From: MM2 sp035460165
GTDB taxonomy: Bacteria > Pseudomonadota > Gammaproteobacteria > Burkholderiales > Methylophilaceae
Reading direction: 5' to 3'
Assembly (NCBI GenBank): GCA_035460165.1
Contig: DATHWW010000018.1
Location: 1-64,000, forward strand
DNA length: 64,000 nucleotides
Both the position numbers and the translations under genes were made by a program. The notes under the pieces are model-generated. The model worked only from the letters and a program-made list of their open reading frames with translations. It did no database searches and had not been told where the DNA came from. Numbering within the stretch: the stretch's first letter is position 1; the number at the start of each line of letters is the position of its first letter. Positions 50,413-59,510 of the stretch are shown in pieces.

Positions 50413-51444
50413 TTAATCCGAACCTTCCGGTAGGTATTTTGCCGGGTCTACCGGCTTGCCCAACTTGCGAATCTCAAAATGCAGCTTGACGCGATCGGTG
50501 TCGGAGTTGCCCATTTCGGCGATCTTCTGACCCTTGGTAACCACCTGGCCCTCCTTGACCAGCAGCTGGCTATTATGCGCGTAGGCGGAGAGGTAGGTCT
50601 TGTTGTGCTTGATGATGATCAGTTTGCCGTAGCCGCGCAAGCCGGTTCCGCTGTACACCACCTTGCCCGGCGCTGCGGCATGGACGGGCTGGCCGGAATC
50701 CCCGGCGATGTCCACACCTTTTGAACTGCCGCCGTCATTGAAAACGGCCAATATCTTGCCTTTGGCGGGCCAAGACCATTCGAGCGCTTCGTCATCGGCT
50801 GGCGTGGCGGGTTTCTCGACGGATTGTTCCGGTTTGGGTGTTTCGGAAACAATAGGTTTCTCGGTGGGCAAGGGTCTTTCCGCAGGAGCGACAGGCTTGG
50901 CAACAGTTGTCGCCGGTTTTGGCGCGGGTGCGACGGCCAAGGCTTTGGCACTGTAGGGTTCTTTCAGGGCCTTGGGTTCTGTCAGCAGAGGAATGACGTC
51001 CGACTGGATCGGTGGGGCTTCGATAGGCTTGCCGTTGGCATCGAGGGGTTTCGCGGTAGGCGCGGGTTCAAGCTTGAGCGGGGTGGCGACGGCGTCGTCG
51101 CTATCGGCAGGAGCCGCCTGCGGCGTTGCCGTTGCCTTGAGATCCTTCAGCTTGAGTGGCTGCCCGACATAAATCGTGTACGGCGGCTGGATGTTGTTCC
51201 ATTGCGCGATTTCCTTGTGATCAAAACCGAACTCCAGGCCGATGCTGTAAAGCGTATCGCCTCTCTTGACGGTATAGCTGTCGGGACGCCAGTCCTTTTC
51301 CGGAGGAGCCGTTTTTTGGGCGGCGGGCGGGACCGGCTTGACGGTTTTCTTGGGAGCGGTCGGGCCGCGTTCGATCACGGGCGCCTGGTAGTCCGTTGCA
51401 CAGCCGGCCAGTAACAGGACGGCCATCCAGAAATAATGCTTCAA
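50413..51444 (-). CDS. nlpD: NlpD-like murein-hydrolase activator lipoprotein
   Basis: A 343-residue lipoprotein. The lipobox is LLAGC (Cys15). A LysM domain follows (SYTVKRGDTLYSIGLEFGFDHKEIAQWNNI), then a long Pro/Ala/Lys-rich linker and an M23 domain from about 225. The M23 metal site is degenerate: KGVDIA lacks the first His, and KLHFEIR has only one His. That matches NlpD, which activates amidases such as AmiC instead of cutting peptidoglycan itself. It overlaps pcm by four bases. Confidence 0.92.
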   Translation of the reverse strand: MKHYFWMAVLLLAGCATDYQAPVIERGPTAPKKTVKPVPPAAQKTAPPEKDWRPDSYTVKRGDTLYSIGLEFGFDHKEIAQWNNIQPPYTIYVGQPLKLKDLKATATPQAAPADSDDAVATPLKLEPAPTAKPLDANGKPIEAPPIQSDVIPLLTEPKALKEPYSAKALAVAPAPKPATTVAKPVAPAERPLPTEKPIVSETPKPEQSVEKPATPADDEALEWSWPAKGKILAVFNDGGSSKGVDIAGDSGQPVHAAAPGKVVYSGTGLRGYGKLIIIKHNKTYLSAYAHNSQLLVKEGQVVTKGQKIAEMGNSDTDRVKLHFEIRKLGKPVDPAKYLPEGSD

Positions 51445-52097
51445 CTTGTTCCTCCGAGGAGCGGTACGAATTTGACCGCTTCCAGCTTGGTCTGGCGGAA
51501 TTCCTCCGGCAGACGTTCAACCAGCACCAGCGTCTGCTCTTGCGTTCCGACCGGTATCACCATGCGGCCGCCCACGGCCAGCTGTTGCAATAACTCGTTG
51601 GGGATATGCGTCGCACCGGCAGTGACCATGATGCCGTCGAACGGCGCAAGATCGGGCAGGCCGTAATGGCCGTCGGCGTGCTTCACCTTGACGTTGCGCG
51701 TGCGCAGTTCGCGCAGGTTGCCGCGTGCTTTCATCAGCAGCGGGCTGATGCGCTCGACCGAATAGATCTCCTGTGCCATGCGGGACAGCACGGCCGTCTG
51801 ATAACCGCAGCCGGTGCCGATTTCCAGCACGCGGCCCAGTGGGTTGCCGCTGCGCAGGATTTCCGTCATGCGCGCGACGATATAGGGCTGCGAAATGGTC
51901 TGGCCGTAGCCGATGGGCAGCGATACGTCTTCATAGGCGCGTATCGATAGCGCCTCGTCGACAAAAATATGGCGCGGGATCGCGTTCATCGCACCCAGTA
52001 CGACTTCATCTTTGATGCCTTGTTCGCGCAGACGTGACACCATGCGGTCGCGTGTGCGCTGCGAGGTCATGCCGATGCCGTGCATGGTGGAACTCAT
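51441..52097 (-). CDS. pcm: Protein-L-isoaspartate O-methyltransferase
   Basis: A 218-residue SAM enzyme repairing isoaspartyl damage in proteins. It has PRHIFVDEALSIRAYEDVSLPIGYGQTISQPYIVARMTE, VLEIGTGCGYQTAVL (SAM site) and the C-terminal FVPLLGG. ATG 52097 overlaps the surE stop; a start at the second Met (MTSQRTRDRM) is also possible. The surE-pcm-nlpD order is the classical one. Confidence 0.96.
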   Translation of the reverse strand: MSSTMHGIGMTSQRTRDRMVSRLREQGIKDEVVLGAMNAIPRHIFVDEALSIRAYEDVSLPIGYGQTISQPYIVARMTEILRSGNPLGRVLEIGTGCGYQTAVLSRMAQEIYSVERISPLLMKARGNLRELRTRNVKVKHADGHYGLPDLAPFDGIMVTAGATHIPNELLQQLAVGGRMVIPVGTQEQTLVLVERLPEEFRQTKLEAVKFVPLLGGTS

Positions 52098-52837
52098 AGG
52101 CCCAGCCACGAATTGAGCGCGTCGAGCTGCGCGTATTGCGTAAGGTCGATCTGCAGCGGCGTCACGGCCACCATGCCATGTTCGACGGCATGGAAATCCG
52201 TACCTTCGCCGGCATCCTGCGCCGAGCCGGCGGCGCCGACCCAATAGACGGTTTCGCCGCGCGGAGTGACCCATTTGACCACCGGCTCGGCCTTGTGCCG
52301 CTTGCCCAGTCGCACGGTTTTCAAGCCCTGGAGCTGTTCGTATGGAATATCGGGAACGTTCATGTTCAGCAATACAGGAGGGGGGAAGGCGTTTTCCTGG
52401 AAGCGCTTGACCATGTCGAACACCACGCGCGCGGCAGTATTGAAGTGTTGCGGTGCGTGCTGGGACATCGACACGGCGATCGACGGGATGCCGAGCAGGT
52501 AGCCTTCCATTGCCGCAGCGACGGTGCCGGAGTAGATGGTATCGTCGCCCATATTGGCGCCGTCATTGATGCCGGAGATCACCATGTCTGGCAGCTTGTC
52601 GAGCAGGCCGGTAACGGCGAGGTGCACGCAGTCGGTGGGCGTGCCGTTGACGAAAAAGAAACCATTGGCGGCGCGGCGCACGGAAAGCGGCCTATCCAGC
52701 GTCAGGGAGTTGCTGGCGCCGCTGCGGTTGCGCTCGGGTGCGACGACGGTGATTTCGGCCAGTGGGGCCAAGCCCTCCGCGAGGGCGGCGAGGCCGGGGG
52801 CAAAGTAACCGTCATCGTTGGAAAGCAGGATGCGCAT
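52094..52837 (-). CDS. surE: 5'/3'-nucleotidase SurE
   Basis: A 247-residue metal-dependent nucleoside monophosphate phosphatase linked to stationary-phase survival. It has SNDDGYFAPG (two metal Asp), PERNRSGASNSLT (metal Ser) and SGINDGANMGDDTIYSGTVAAAMEG. It is the first gene of surE-pcm-nlpD. Length is normal. Upstream is a 298-base stretch without genes that contains a long inverted repeat. Confidence 0.97.
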   Translation of the reverse strand: MRILLSNDDGYFAPGLAALAEGLAPLAEITVVAPERNRSGASNSLTLDRPLSVRRAANGFFFVNGTPTDCVHLAVTGLLDKLPDMVISGINDGANMGDDTIYSGTVAAAMEGYLLGIPSIAVSMSQHAPQHFNTAARVVFDMVKRFQENAFPPPVLLNMNVPDIPYEQLQGLKTVRLGKRHKAEPVVKWVTPRGETVYWVGAAGSAQDAGEGTDFHAVEHGMVAVTPLQIDLTQYAQLDALNSWLGL

Positions 52838-53075
52838 TGCTAATTCACCGAAGATTCGCAGCCGGCCGGGCGAGACGTGGCGCGGGGTTTAAGCGGATTG
52901 TTGCGGCAGGCGGGTGTGCGGTCACGAACATCTATCCCGGTTGAGTTCAAACGCATCTTATCTATTCTGGTGAAACGGACTCTCGGGATTATAGCTTACA
53001 GCCTATTTCAGTAGGGAACGACTGAAGGGGTATATCATGCAACAGCGAATCATGCTCTTGCGCCGTGCCCCTGTC

Positions 53076-53119
53076 AGAAGCTGTCTTAACCCTCCTCGCG
53101 AGTTTTTAAGACAGCTTCT
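53076..53119. repeat. 14-bp perfect inverted repeat with inner palindrome
   Basis: AGAAGCTGTCTTAA (53076-53089) and TTAAGACAGCTTCT (53106-53119) flank 16 bases that contain the palindrome CTCGCGAG (53095-53102). It lies between the response regulator end and surE. There is no T run in either direction, so it does not look like a simple terminator; a small palindromic repeat element is possible. The rest of the 52838-53135 gap shows nothing else. Confidence 0.7.
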
Positions 53120-53135
53120 AGGACGATGAGTCGAT

Positions 53136-53555
53136 TTATTGCGGGTCGGGATTTCCTTCCTGCTTTTGACGGTACTGCGACAGCGCAAGCAGGTTTTTCA
53201 CCCGAGCGGAAAGCTCGCTGCGATCTACCGGTTTGGAAATGAATTCGTCTGCACCGGCTTGTAAGGCGTACAGCCGTGATTCGCGGTCGTCGAGGGCGGT
53301 GATCATGACGATGGGGATGTCTTGAGTCACGGTATGTCCCTTGAGTTTTTCCACAACTTCGAAACCATTCATGTCCGGCATCATCACGTCGAGCAATATC
53401 AGGTCAGGGATTTCAATCATCGCGACTTGCACTGCGAGCTGTCCGCTGCCGGCGGTGATCGTGGCGTGGCCTTCCGCCAGCAGCATGGCTTCCAGCAACC
53501 TCACGTTGCGCGCATCGTCGTCGACAATCAGTATCCGGGCGGTGTAGTTATCCAT
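53136..53555 (-). CDS. Stand-alone receiver (CheY-like)
   Basis: A 139-residue single-domain response regulator with acidic triad ILIVDDDARN, phospho-acceptor in ILLDVMMPDMNG, Thr in MITALDD and Lys in FISKPVD. A GGGG ribosome site before ATG 53555 (MDNYTARI) favours that start over a TTG at 53576. It is the last gene of the che/c-di-GMP operon and has no output domain. Confidence 0.92.
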   Translation of the reverse strand: MDNYTARILIVDDDARNVRLLEAMLLAEGHATITAGSGQLAVQVAMIEIPDLILLDVMMPDMNGFEVVEKLKGHTVTQDIPIVMITALDDRESRLYALQAGADEFISKPVDRSELSARVKNLLALSQYRQKQEGNPDPQ

Positions 53556-53572
53556 CGGGACCCCTTTGGCAC

Positions 53573-56404
53573 TCAACTCGTGCCTTTGCGCCGCTGCTCC
53601 TCATGGTGACGGAACGCAGCATGTATCGTTTTAAGCAATTTTTCATCCTCCCAGGGTTTGGTGAGGAATTTATAGATTTCGCCCTTGTTCACGGCCTCGG
53701 TGATCGCCTGGAGATCGGTGTAGCCGGAGAGGATGATGCGTATCGTATCGGGGTACATCTCGCGGACTTTGGCGAGAAAGTCCGGCCCGTTGGTCGGTGT
53801 CATCCGCGCATCGGAAATCACCAGGCCGACTTCGTTGCCTGCCAGCAGGTTCAGGCCCTCCATGCCGTTTTCCGCGGTAAGTATGGTGTAGCCCTCGCGC
53901 CGCAGCAGGCGTTTGAGAGCGGAGAGAATCGACGGCTCGTCGTCCACCAGCAATATCGTGTTTTGCGGTTTGTGATGGGTCTCCGGAAATACCAGCTTGC
54001 GCTGTTCTTGCAGCAGCAATGCGAATTCATCGGCGGGGACCGGGCGGCTGAAGTAATAGCCCTGCATTTCATCGCAGCCGCGGTTTTTAAGAAAATTGAG
54101 CTGCGCGGCAGTCTCCACGCCCTCGGCGATGGTCGACATCTTGAGACTCTTGGCGAGGGCGATGATGGCCATCGTGATCGCGGCGGCATTGGGATCGTGG
54201 GTAATGTCGCGCACGAAGGACTGGTCGATTTTCAGCCGGTCGATGGAGAAACGCTTGAGATAGTTGAGCGAGGAATAGCCGGTGCCGAAATCGTCGACCG
54301 AAAGGAAGATGCCCGTGTCCTTCAGCTTGCGCGTGGCTCCGATGAACGCATCGGGGTCGGACATGATCATGCTTTCGGTCAATTCGAGCTCGAGATGGGA
54401 TGGGTCCAGCCCAAACTCCTGCAACACTTTTGCGGCAAGCCCGGCAATATCCTGGGCGTCGAGCTGGCGCGCGGACATGTTGACGGCGACGCAAATGTTG
54501 CGCAATCCGGCGTTTTGCCACGCCTTGTTCTGGCGGCATGCGGTGCGCAGCACCCATTCCCCGAGCGGCACGATAATGCCGGAAGCTTCGGCGATGGGAA
54601 TGAATTCTGCCGGCGACACCATGCCGCGCTGGGGATGCTGCCAGCGCAGCAGGGCTTCCGCGCCGTAGATTTCGCCGGTGTGCAGACTGAGTTGGGGTTG
54701 GTAGTAGAGCATCAACTCGTCGTTTTCCAGCGCGCGGCGCAGTGCATTTTCGAGATCCAGACGCTCCAGCGAACGGGCGTTCATTTCTGTGGCGTAAAAA
54801 CTGAAACGGTGGTCGTCCATTTTTTTTGCGCGGTGCATGGCCGTGGTCGCGTTTTTCAGTACTGTGTCAGTGTCCTCTCCGTCGCGCGGGAAAATGCCGA
54901 TGCCGATGCTGGCGGACAGGAAGACTTCCCGCTCGCCTATGCTCAGCGGTTGCGCCAACGCCTCTAATGCCTCGCGAGCAGCCACGGCAGCCCGCTCTTC
55001 CTGATCCACCTCAATGGCCCAGACAAATTCGTCGCCACCGGCACGCGCCAGGGTGTCGGTTTCACCTTCCAGCGCATACAGGGTTTTGGCGACGGCTTGC
55101 AGCACGAGGTCGCCGGTGGTGTGGCCCAGGCTGTCAATGATGTTGCGGAAATGATTAAGATTGATGACGAGTATCGCCAGCATGGTTTTTTCCTGGCGGC
55201 AGCGGTCGAGGGCCTGTTTCAGCCGGTCGTTCAGCAGATTGCGATTCGGCAGTCCGGTCAGTTCGTCGAAATTCGATTTGCGTTCGATTTGTGCCATATA
55301 GCGGGCCCGTTCGCTGATGTCGGTCACCATGACGACCGCGCCCTTGAGTTCACCATCCTCGAAAATGGGTGTGCTGGAGACTTCGACTTGCACCGGAGCG
55401 CCATCCTTGCGCCAAAACGTGTCCTGAACACGCTGTACGGTCGCGCCTACGGCAATCGCGGTCGAAATGGGGCAGGATTCGCGCGGGTAGGGGGCGCCGT
55501 TAGGCATGGAGTGGTGCACCGCGTCGTGCGCATTGCGTCCGAGTAATTCGTTAGCCGCATAACCCAGCATGGTGTTGGCGGCAGGATTGACGAAATTGAT
55601 GGTGCCTTGGGGATCGACCACGTAGATGCCCTCGGCAGCCGCTTCCAGGATCAGTGCCTTCTGCTGACTGACATGCCGGAAGGCTTCTTCAACTTCTCGC
55701 TGATGCACCCTGGCGCGCACGGTTTCGATGGAAAACGTCAGGTCGTCCACCGTTTCCGTCAGGAGCTTGATTTCCTCCTTGTCGAATGCGTCGGGCTCTG
55801 CGGCCCATACCACGAGCACGCCGGAAACCTGGCTATTGAAATGGAGCGGAAGCCCGAGCACCGCGGTCAGTCCATGTGTTTTTGCATGGGCGTGCCACGG
55901 GGCCATGCGGGGATCGTTGGACGCGTCGCGGATGATCACCGGCTTGCCGCTGCGTATTGCCGTGCCGGCTGCGCCCAGGCCGGTGTCCTTGTCGGCCCAG
56001 GTCAGTTCCATTTGGTACAAATGATCGCCCGCCATTCCGTAGTGCGCCATGGGCCGTATGGTCTGTTTCTCGTCGTGTTCGGCGTAGCCTATCCAGGTGA
56101 AGGGATAGTTGCCGACTTCCACGATCAGCCGTGTGACTTCATGCAACTCGGCCGCTTCTTCGGTCGAGCGCAGCAGGGCGCGGTTACTGGCGCTCAAAAT
56201 GTGGTGCGCGCGCAGGCTGCGGCGGTGTTGCCGCGTCAGTTGCTCGATGTGGCGGCGATGCGCCTGGAAACTCTCCGCCAGATTGTCGATAGCCGCAGCC
56301 AGGCGTCCAGTGTCGCTGCCATCGTCCACGACACCGGTACGTGCCTGGAGATCGCCGTCCGCCAGCTTTTCGGCTGCGGCAATAATGTTGTCAAGGTTGC
56401 TCAT
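53573..56404 (-). CDS. GAF-PAS-GGDEF-EAL protein with C-terminal receiver
   Basis: A 943-residue cyclic-di-GMP enzyme. The order is: an N-terminal helical HAMP-like segment, GAF (about 85-235), PAS (about 250-370), GGDEF (RAGGDEFVW), EAL (AEALLRW, with LTESMIM and DDFGTGYSSL) and a receiver (from about 815, LVISDARMT). Both catalytic motifs look intact, so it could make or break c-di-GMP. The receiver at the end makes activity depend on phosphorylation, probably by a kinase in the same operon. There is no membrane segment. Confidence 0.92.
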   Translation of the reverse strand: MSNLDNIIAAAEKLADGDLQARTGVVDDGSDTGRLAAAIDNLAESFQAHRRHIEQLTRQHRRSLRAHHILSASNRALLRSTEEAAELHEVTRLIVEVGNYPFTWIGYAEHDEKQTIRPMAHYGMAGDHLYQMELTWADKDTGLGAAGTAIRSGKPVIIRDASNDPRMAPWHAHAKTHGLTAVLGLPLHFNSQVSGVLVVWAAEPDAFDKEEIKLLTETVDDLTFSIETVRARVHQREVEEAFRHVSQQKALILEAAAEGIYVVDPQGTINFVNPAANTMLGYAANELLGRNAHDAVHHSMPNGAPYPRESCPISTAIAVGATVQRVQDTFWRKDGAPVQVEVSSTPIFEDGELKGAVVMVTDISERARYMAQIERKSNFDELTGLPNRNLLNDRLKQALDRCRQEKTMLAILVINLNHFRNIIDSLGHTTGDLVLQAVAKTLYALEGETDTLARAGGDEFVWAIEVDQEERAAVAAREALEALAQPLSIGEREVFLSASIGIGIFPRDGEDTDTVLKNATTAMHRAKKMDDHRFSFYATEMNARSLERLDLENALRRALENDELMLYYQPQLSLHTGEIYGAEALLRWQHPQRGMVSPAEFIPIAEASGIIVPLGEWVLRTACRQNKAWQNAGLRNICVAVNMSARQLDAQDIAGLAAKVLQEFGLDPSHLELELTESMIMSDPDAFIGATRKLKDTGIFLSVDDFGTGYSSLNYLKRFSIDRLKIDQSFVRDITHDPNAAAITMAIIALAKSLKMSTIAEGVETAAQLNFLKNRGCDEMQGYYFSRPVPADEFALLLQEQRKLVFPETHHKPQNTILLVDDEPSILSALKRLLRREGYTILTAENGMEGLNLLAGNEVGLVISDARMTPTNGPDFLAKVREMYPDTIRIILSGYTDLQAITEAVNKGEIYKFLTKPWEDEKLLKTIHAAFRHHEEQRRKGTS

Positions 56405-56801
56405 TGGGATCTCTTTTTTCTTTTTGAGCTGCGGAGACTTCCGAAATCGCGGACATCACCGTGCTCAGAAATGTCTGGTAGCGGATAGGCTTGGCGATAT
56501 AGCCGTCGCAGCCTGCCGCATGGATTTTTTCCTCGTCGCCTTTCATCGCGAAAGCGGTCAACGCATAAATCTTGATGTCACGGGTGGCGGGGTCGCTCTT
56601 CAGTATCCGGGTCGCGGCCAGTCCATCCATGTCCGGCAGCTGGATATCCATCAGGATCAAATCCGGATGATGCTCCTGCGCGATCGCAATGCCGCCCAGG
56701 GCATGACTGGCCTGTATCACCACGTGCCCCGCACTGTTCAGCAAAAAAGCGGCGAGCTTCATGTTCTGAACGTTGTCCTCGATGATCAGGATTTTTGCCA
56801 T
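56391..56801 (-). CDS. Stand-alone receiver (CheY/PilG-like)
   Basis: A 136-residue single receiver with IIEDNVQN, ILMDIQLPDMDG and YIAKPIR. It is closer to the DivK/PilG kind than to flagellar CheY. It overlaps the hybrid kinase by 16 bases and the GGDEF-EAL gene by 14, so translational coupling is likely. It probably shuttles phosphate from CheA or the hybrid kinase to an output. Confidence 0.93.
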   Translation of the reverse strand: MAKILIIEDNVQNMKLAAFLLNSAGHVVIQASHALGGIAIAQEHHPDLILMDIQLPDMDGLAATRILKSDPATRDIKIYALTAFAMKGDEEKIHAAGCDGYIAKPIRYQTFLSTVMSAISEVSAAQKEKRDPNEQP

Positions 56802-59494
56802 TTTCTTCCAAGTGCCCGGTGAACCTCGCCAATGAAGTTCCCATGATTGAATTGCGATTTTTCTACAACCTGCAGCACGTGCCCGTTCAACATTTTGCGG
56901 TCTTCTGCCGAAAGATATTTGGCGGTCAGCACGATGATGGGGATCTGGGCGGTTTCAGGCGCGGATTTTAAGGTCTCTACTATGTCGAAGCCGCCGATTT
57001 CCGGCATCATCAGGTCCAGAATGATCAGATTGGGCTGGTGCGATTGCGCCACTTGCAAACCTTCCGCCCCGCTATAGGTTCGCAGTACCGTATAACCGGC
57101 TTTTTCCAGGTAGGTCGAAATGATCTCGACCGATTTCGGATCGTCGTCGATCACCAGCACCGTGGCCGTACCGTCCGGTTGGACAAAGCCCAGGTCGGCG
57201 AGTGCGCCCGCGAGTTCGTCTGCGGTGATGGGTTTCTGCATCACGGTCGACGCCCCGAGCGAGAGGCCCTTGCTGCCGTCAGCGACGATCGAAATGATTA
57301 CGACCGGAATGTGCGCGTGCGCAGGTTCGCTCTTGAGCCGTGCGAGAAAATCCCAGCCGTCCATGCCGGGTAGCAGGATATCCAGGGTAATGAGATCGGG
57401 GTTGCAGCCATCATTCAGCCGGTCGAATGCGATTTCGGCGGTCGGAGCGCAAATCGTGCGGCAACCTTCCCTTTCCAGTTGCAGCCGGATCAGGTCGGCG
57501 GCGCGGGGTTCGTCTTCCACGATCAGCACCAACGGGGCAACTTCATGGGTTTTTCTTGCCGCCGCGGATATTTCGACCACATTGTCGGCTGCCGGTTGAG
57601 CAGCGGTCTTGCGATAAGGTAGCCAGACGGTAAAAGTGCTGCCCTGATCCTGCACGCTGGCAACCGAGACTGCGCCGCCATGCAGGTTGGCCAGTTTCTT
57701 GACCATCACCAGCCCCAGCCCGGTGCCGTCGAAGCGGCGGGAAAGGGAGCTGTCGAGCTGTACGAAAGGCTGAAACAGGCGCGACATGTCGGCATGGGAG
57801 ATACCGATGCCGGTGTCGGTGACGGATATTTCCAGGTATTCCGTATCGTCGCTCGCCAGGGCGGTGTGCATTTCCGGCCGTAACTCGGTGCGGGAAAGCA
57901 CCTGCTCTCGCGACAGGCGACGTGCCGACAAGGCGACCTGGCCGCTTTGTGGGGTGAATTTGACGGCATTCGACAGCAGGTTGTAGACGATCTGTTTCAC
58001 CTTGCGCGGATCCAGCCAGGCTGTGCCCAGCGACTCGGGCGCTTCGATGGTGAGCTGGATGCGATGCGCCATTGCCTTTTCGCGGATGATGGAAAGGCAG
58101 TTCTGCAGTAATTGTGGAATGTTGGTTTCTTCTCCCTCCAGCACCATTTTCCCGGCCTCTATCTTGGAGAGATCAAGCACGTCGTTGATCAGGTAGAGCA
58201 GATGCTGGCCGCTTTCGAAAATGTCGTTGATGTAATCCTTCTGCTGATCGGACAGGTCGCCGACCAGCCCGTCGCGCATCACCTCCGAAAAACCGATGAT
58301 GGCATTGAGCGGCGTGCGCAGTTCGTGCGACATGTTGGCGAGAAATTCCGATTTCATGCGGCTGGCTTCCAGCAGTTGCAGGTTTTGCCTGCTGATTTCC
58401 TCGCTGCGCAAGCGCAACTGGCCGGCGAGCAGCTTGAGGTCATCGTATTGCCGCACGTTATGCAGGGCCACGCCGAGCTGGGCGGCGGTGCGTTCGAGGA
58501 AGGTCTGGTCGCGATCGCCCAGCGGACGGTTGGAAACGACCACGACGATAGCCAGCAATTTGTCGAGATGAATGGCGGGACATAGGACGATGCATGCCGG
58601 ATTGAAAGGAGGGACCGTTTCTTCGTCTACAAACGCTGCATGCTCGCGGTAGTCCTGCAATACGGTAATGCGGGAGTTGCGCACTACGTTGCCTATCGTT
58701 TCATCGCTCAACTGAAGCTCTATCGGCGCGCCAGGGCCGGCATTGTGGCTGGCTTCCTGGCGATAGATGCCATGCCATTCGTCGAACCCGTAGACCGCCG
58801 AAACCGGGTAGCCATGATTTCTGCCGAGGATTTGGAGCATGCCCTCCAGCATCTGCCCGCGTTCCAGTGTCGAATTGAATAGCCGCAATATTTCGCCGTG
58901 CGTGCGTTCGTACAGCGCGGCATGCATCAGCTCCTGCTGGCGTATCTCCAGGTCTTCCTTGACCCGCACGGCTTCCTCGAAGGTCGAGATCAATAGATCG
59001 AGAATCTGCTGCCGCTCGGCGTTGACGAAATGCTTCTGGCCGGAAAAGTAGATCTCCATGCCCATCTGCATTTTCTGGTTCTGCCGCATCGCGCGATTCA
59101 TTAGCAGGTAGTCGATGCGCGCCAGCAGGTATTTTTCATCGTAGGGCTTGCGGATGAAGTTGTCGGCACCGCATTCCAGGCCTTTCAGCACGTCCTGCAC
59201 ATCGACCAGCGAGGTCACCAGGATCAGGGGCAGGTGGACATGGCGCGGATCCTGCCGGATGGCGTGACAGAGTTCGTAACCGCTCATTTCCGGCATCACG
59301 ATGTCGCTGATCACAAGTTGCGGATTGATTTCGTCGAGCAGTTCCAGCGCCTGTTTGCCGTTGAATGCCACCGCCACCTTGAAGTCATTGCGTTCGAGGA
59401 GGTACTTGAGATGCTCCGCCTGCGTTGGACTGTCTTCGGCGATCAGGATACGTGCGCCTTGGAGATTGGTTTCCTGCTTGCTCTTTTCTGGCAT
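56786..59494 (-). CDS. Hybrid sensor kinase with three receivers (REC-GAF-HisKA-HATPase-REC-REC)
   Basis: A 902-residue soluble kinase. The N-terminal receiver (ILIAEDSPTQ, Asp64 in VISDIVMPEMSG) is followed by a coil and a GAF domain (about 195-355). The kinase core has His390 in ANMSHELRTPLN, NLLSNAVKF, DTGIGIS and GTGLGLVMV. Two more receivers follow (LITLDILLPGMDGWD and LIILDLMMPEIGGFD). ATG 59494 has an AAGGAG ribosome site, so I prefer it over 59509. No membrane part, so it likely reads cytoplasmic or receptor-array signals. Confidence 0.93.
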   Translation of the reverse strand: MPEKSKQETNLQGARILIAEDSPTQAEHLKYLLERNDFKVAVAFNGKQALELLDEINPQLVISDIVMPEMSGYELCHAIRQDPRHVHLPLILVTSLVDVQDVLKGLECGADNFIRKPYDEKYLLARIDYLLMNRAMRQNQKMQMGMEIYFSGQKHFVNAERQQILDLLISTFEEAVRVKEDLEIRQQELMHAALYERTHGEILRLFNSTLERGQMLEGMLQILGRNHGYPVSAVYGFDEWHGIYRQEASHNAGPGAPIELQLSDETIGNVVRNSRITVLQDYREHAAFVDEETVPPFNPACIVLCPAIHLDKLLAIVVVVSNRPLGDRDQTFLERTAAQLGVALHNVRQYDDLKLLAGQLRLRSEEISRQNLQLLEASRMKSEFLANMSHELRTPLNAIIGFSEVMRDGLVGDLSDQQKDYINDIFESGQHLLYLINDVLDLSKIEAGKMVLEGEETNIPQLLQNCLSIIREKAMAHRIQLTIEAPESLGTAWLDPRKVKQIVYNLLSNAVKFTPQSGQVALSARRLSREQVLSRTELRPEMHTALASDDTEYLEISVTDTGIGISHADMSRLFQPFVQLDSSLSRRFDGTGLGLVMVKKLANLHGGAVSVASVQDQGSTFTVWLPYRKTAAQPAADNVVEISAAARKTHEVAPLVLIVEDEPRAADLIRLQLEREGCRTICAPTAEIAFDRLNDGCNPDLITLDILLPGMDGWDFLARLKSEPAHAHIPVVIISIVADGSKGLSLGASTVMQKPITADELAGALADLGFVQPDGTATVLVIDDDPKSVEIISTYLEKAGYTVLRTYSGAEGLQVAQSHQPNLIILDLMMPEIGGFDIVETLKSAPETAQIPIIVLTAKYLSAEDRKMLNGHVLQVVEKSQFNHGNFIGEVHRALGRKWQKS

Positions 59495-59510
59495 CGGATA
59501 CTCCTTCATC

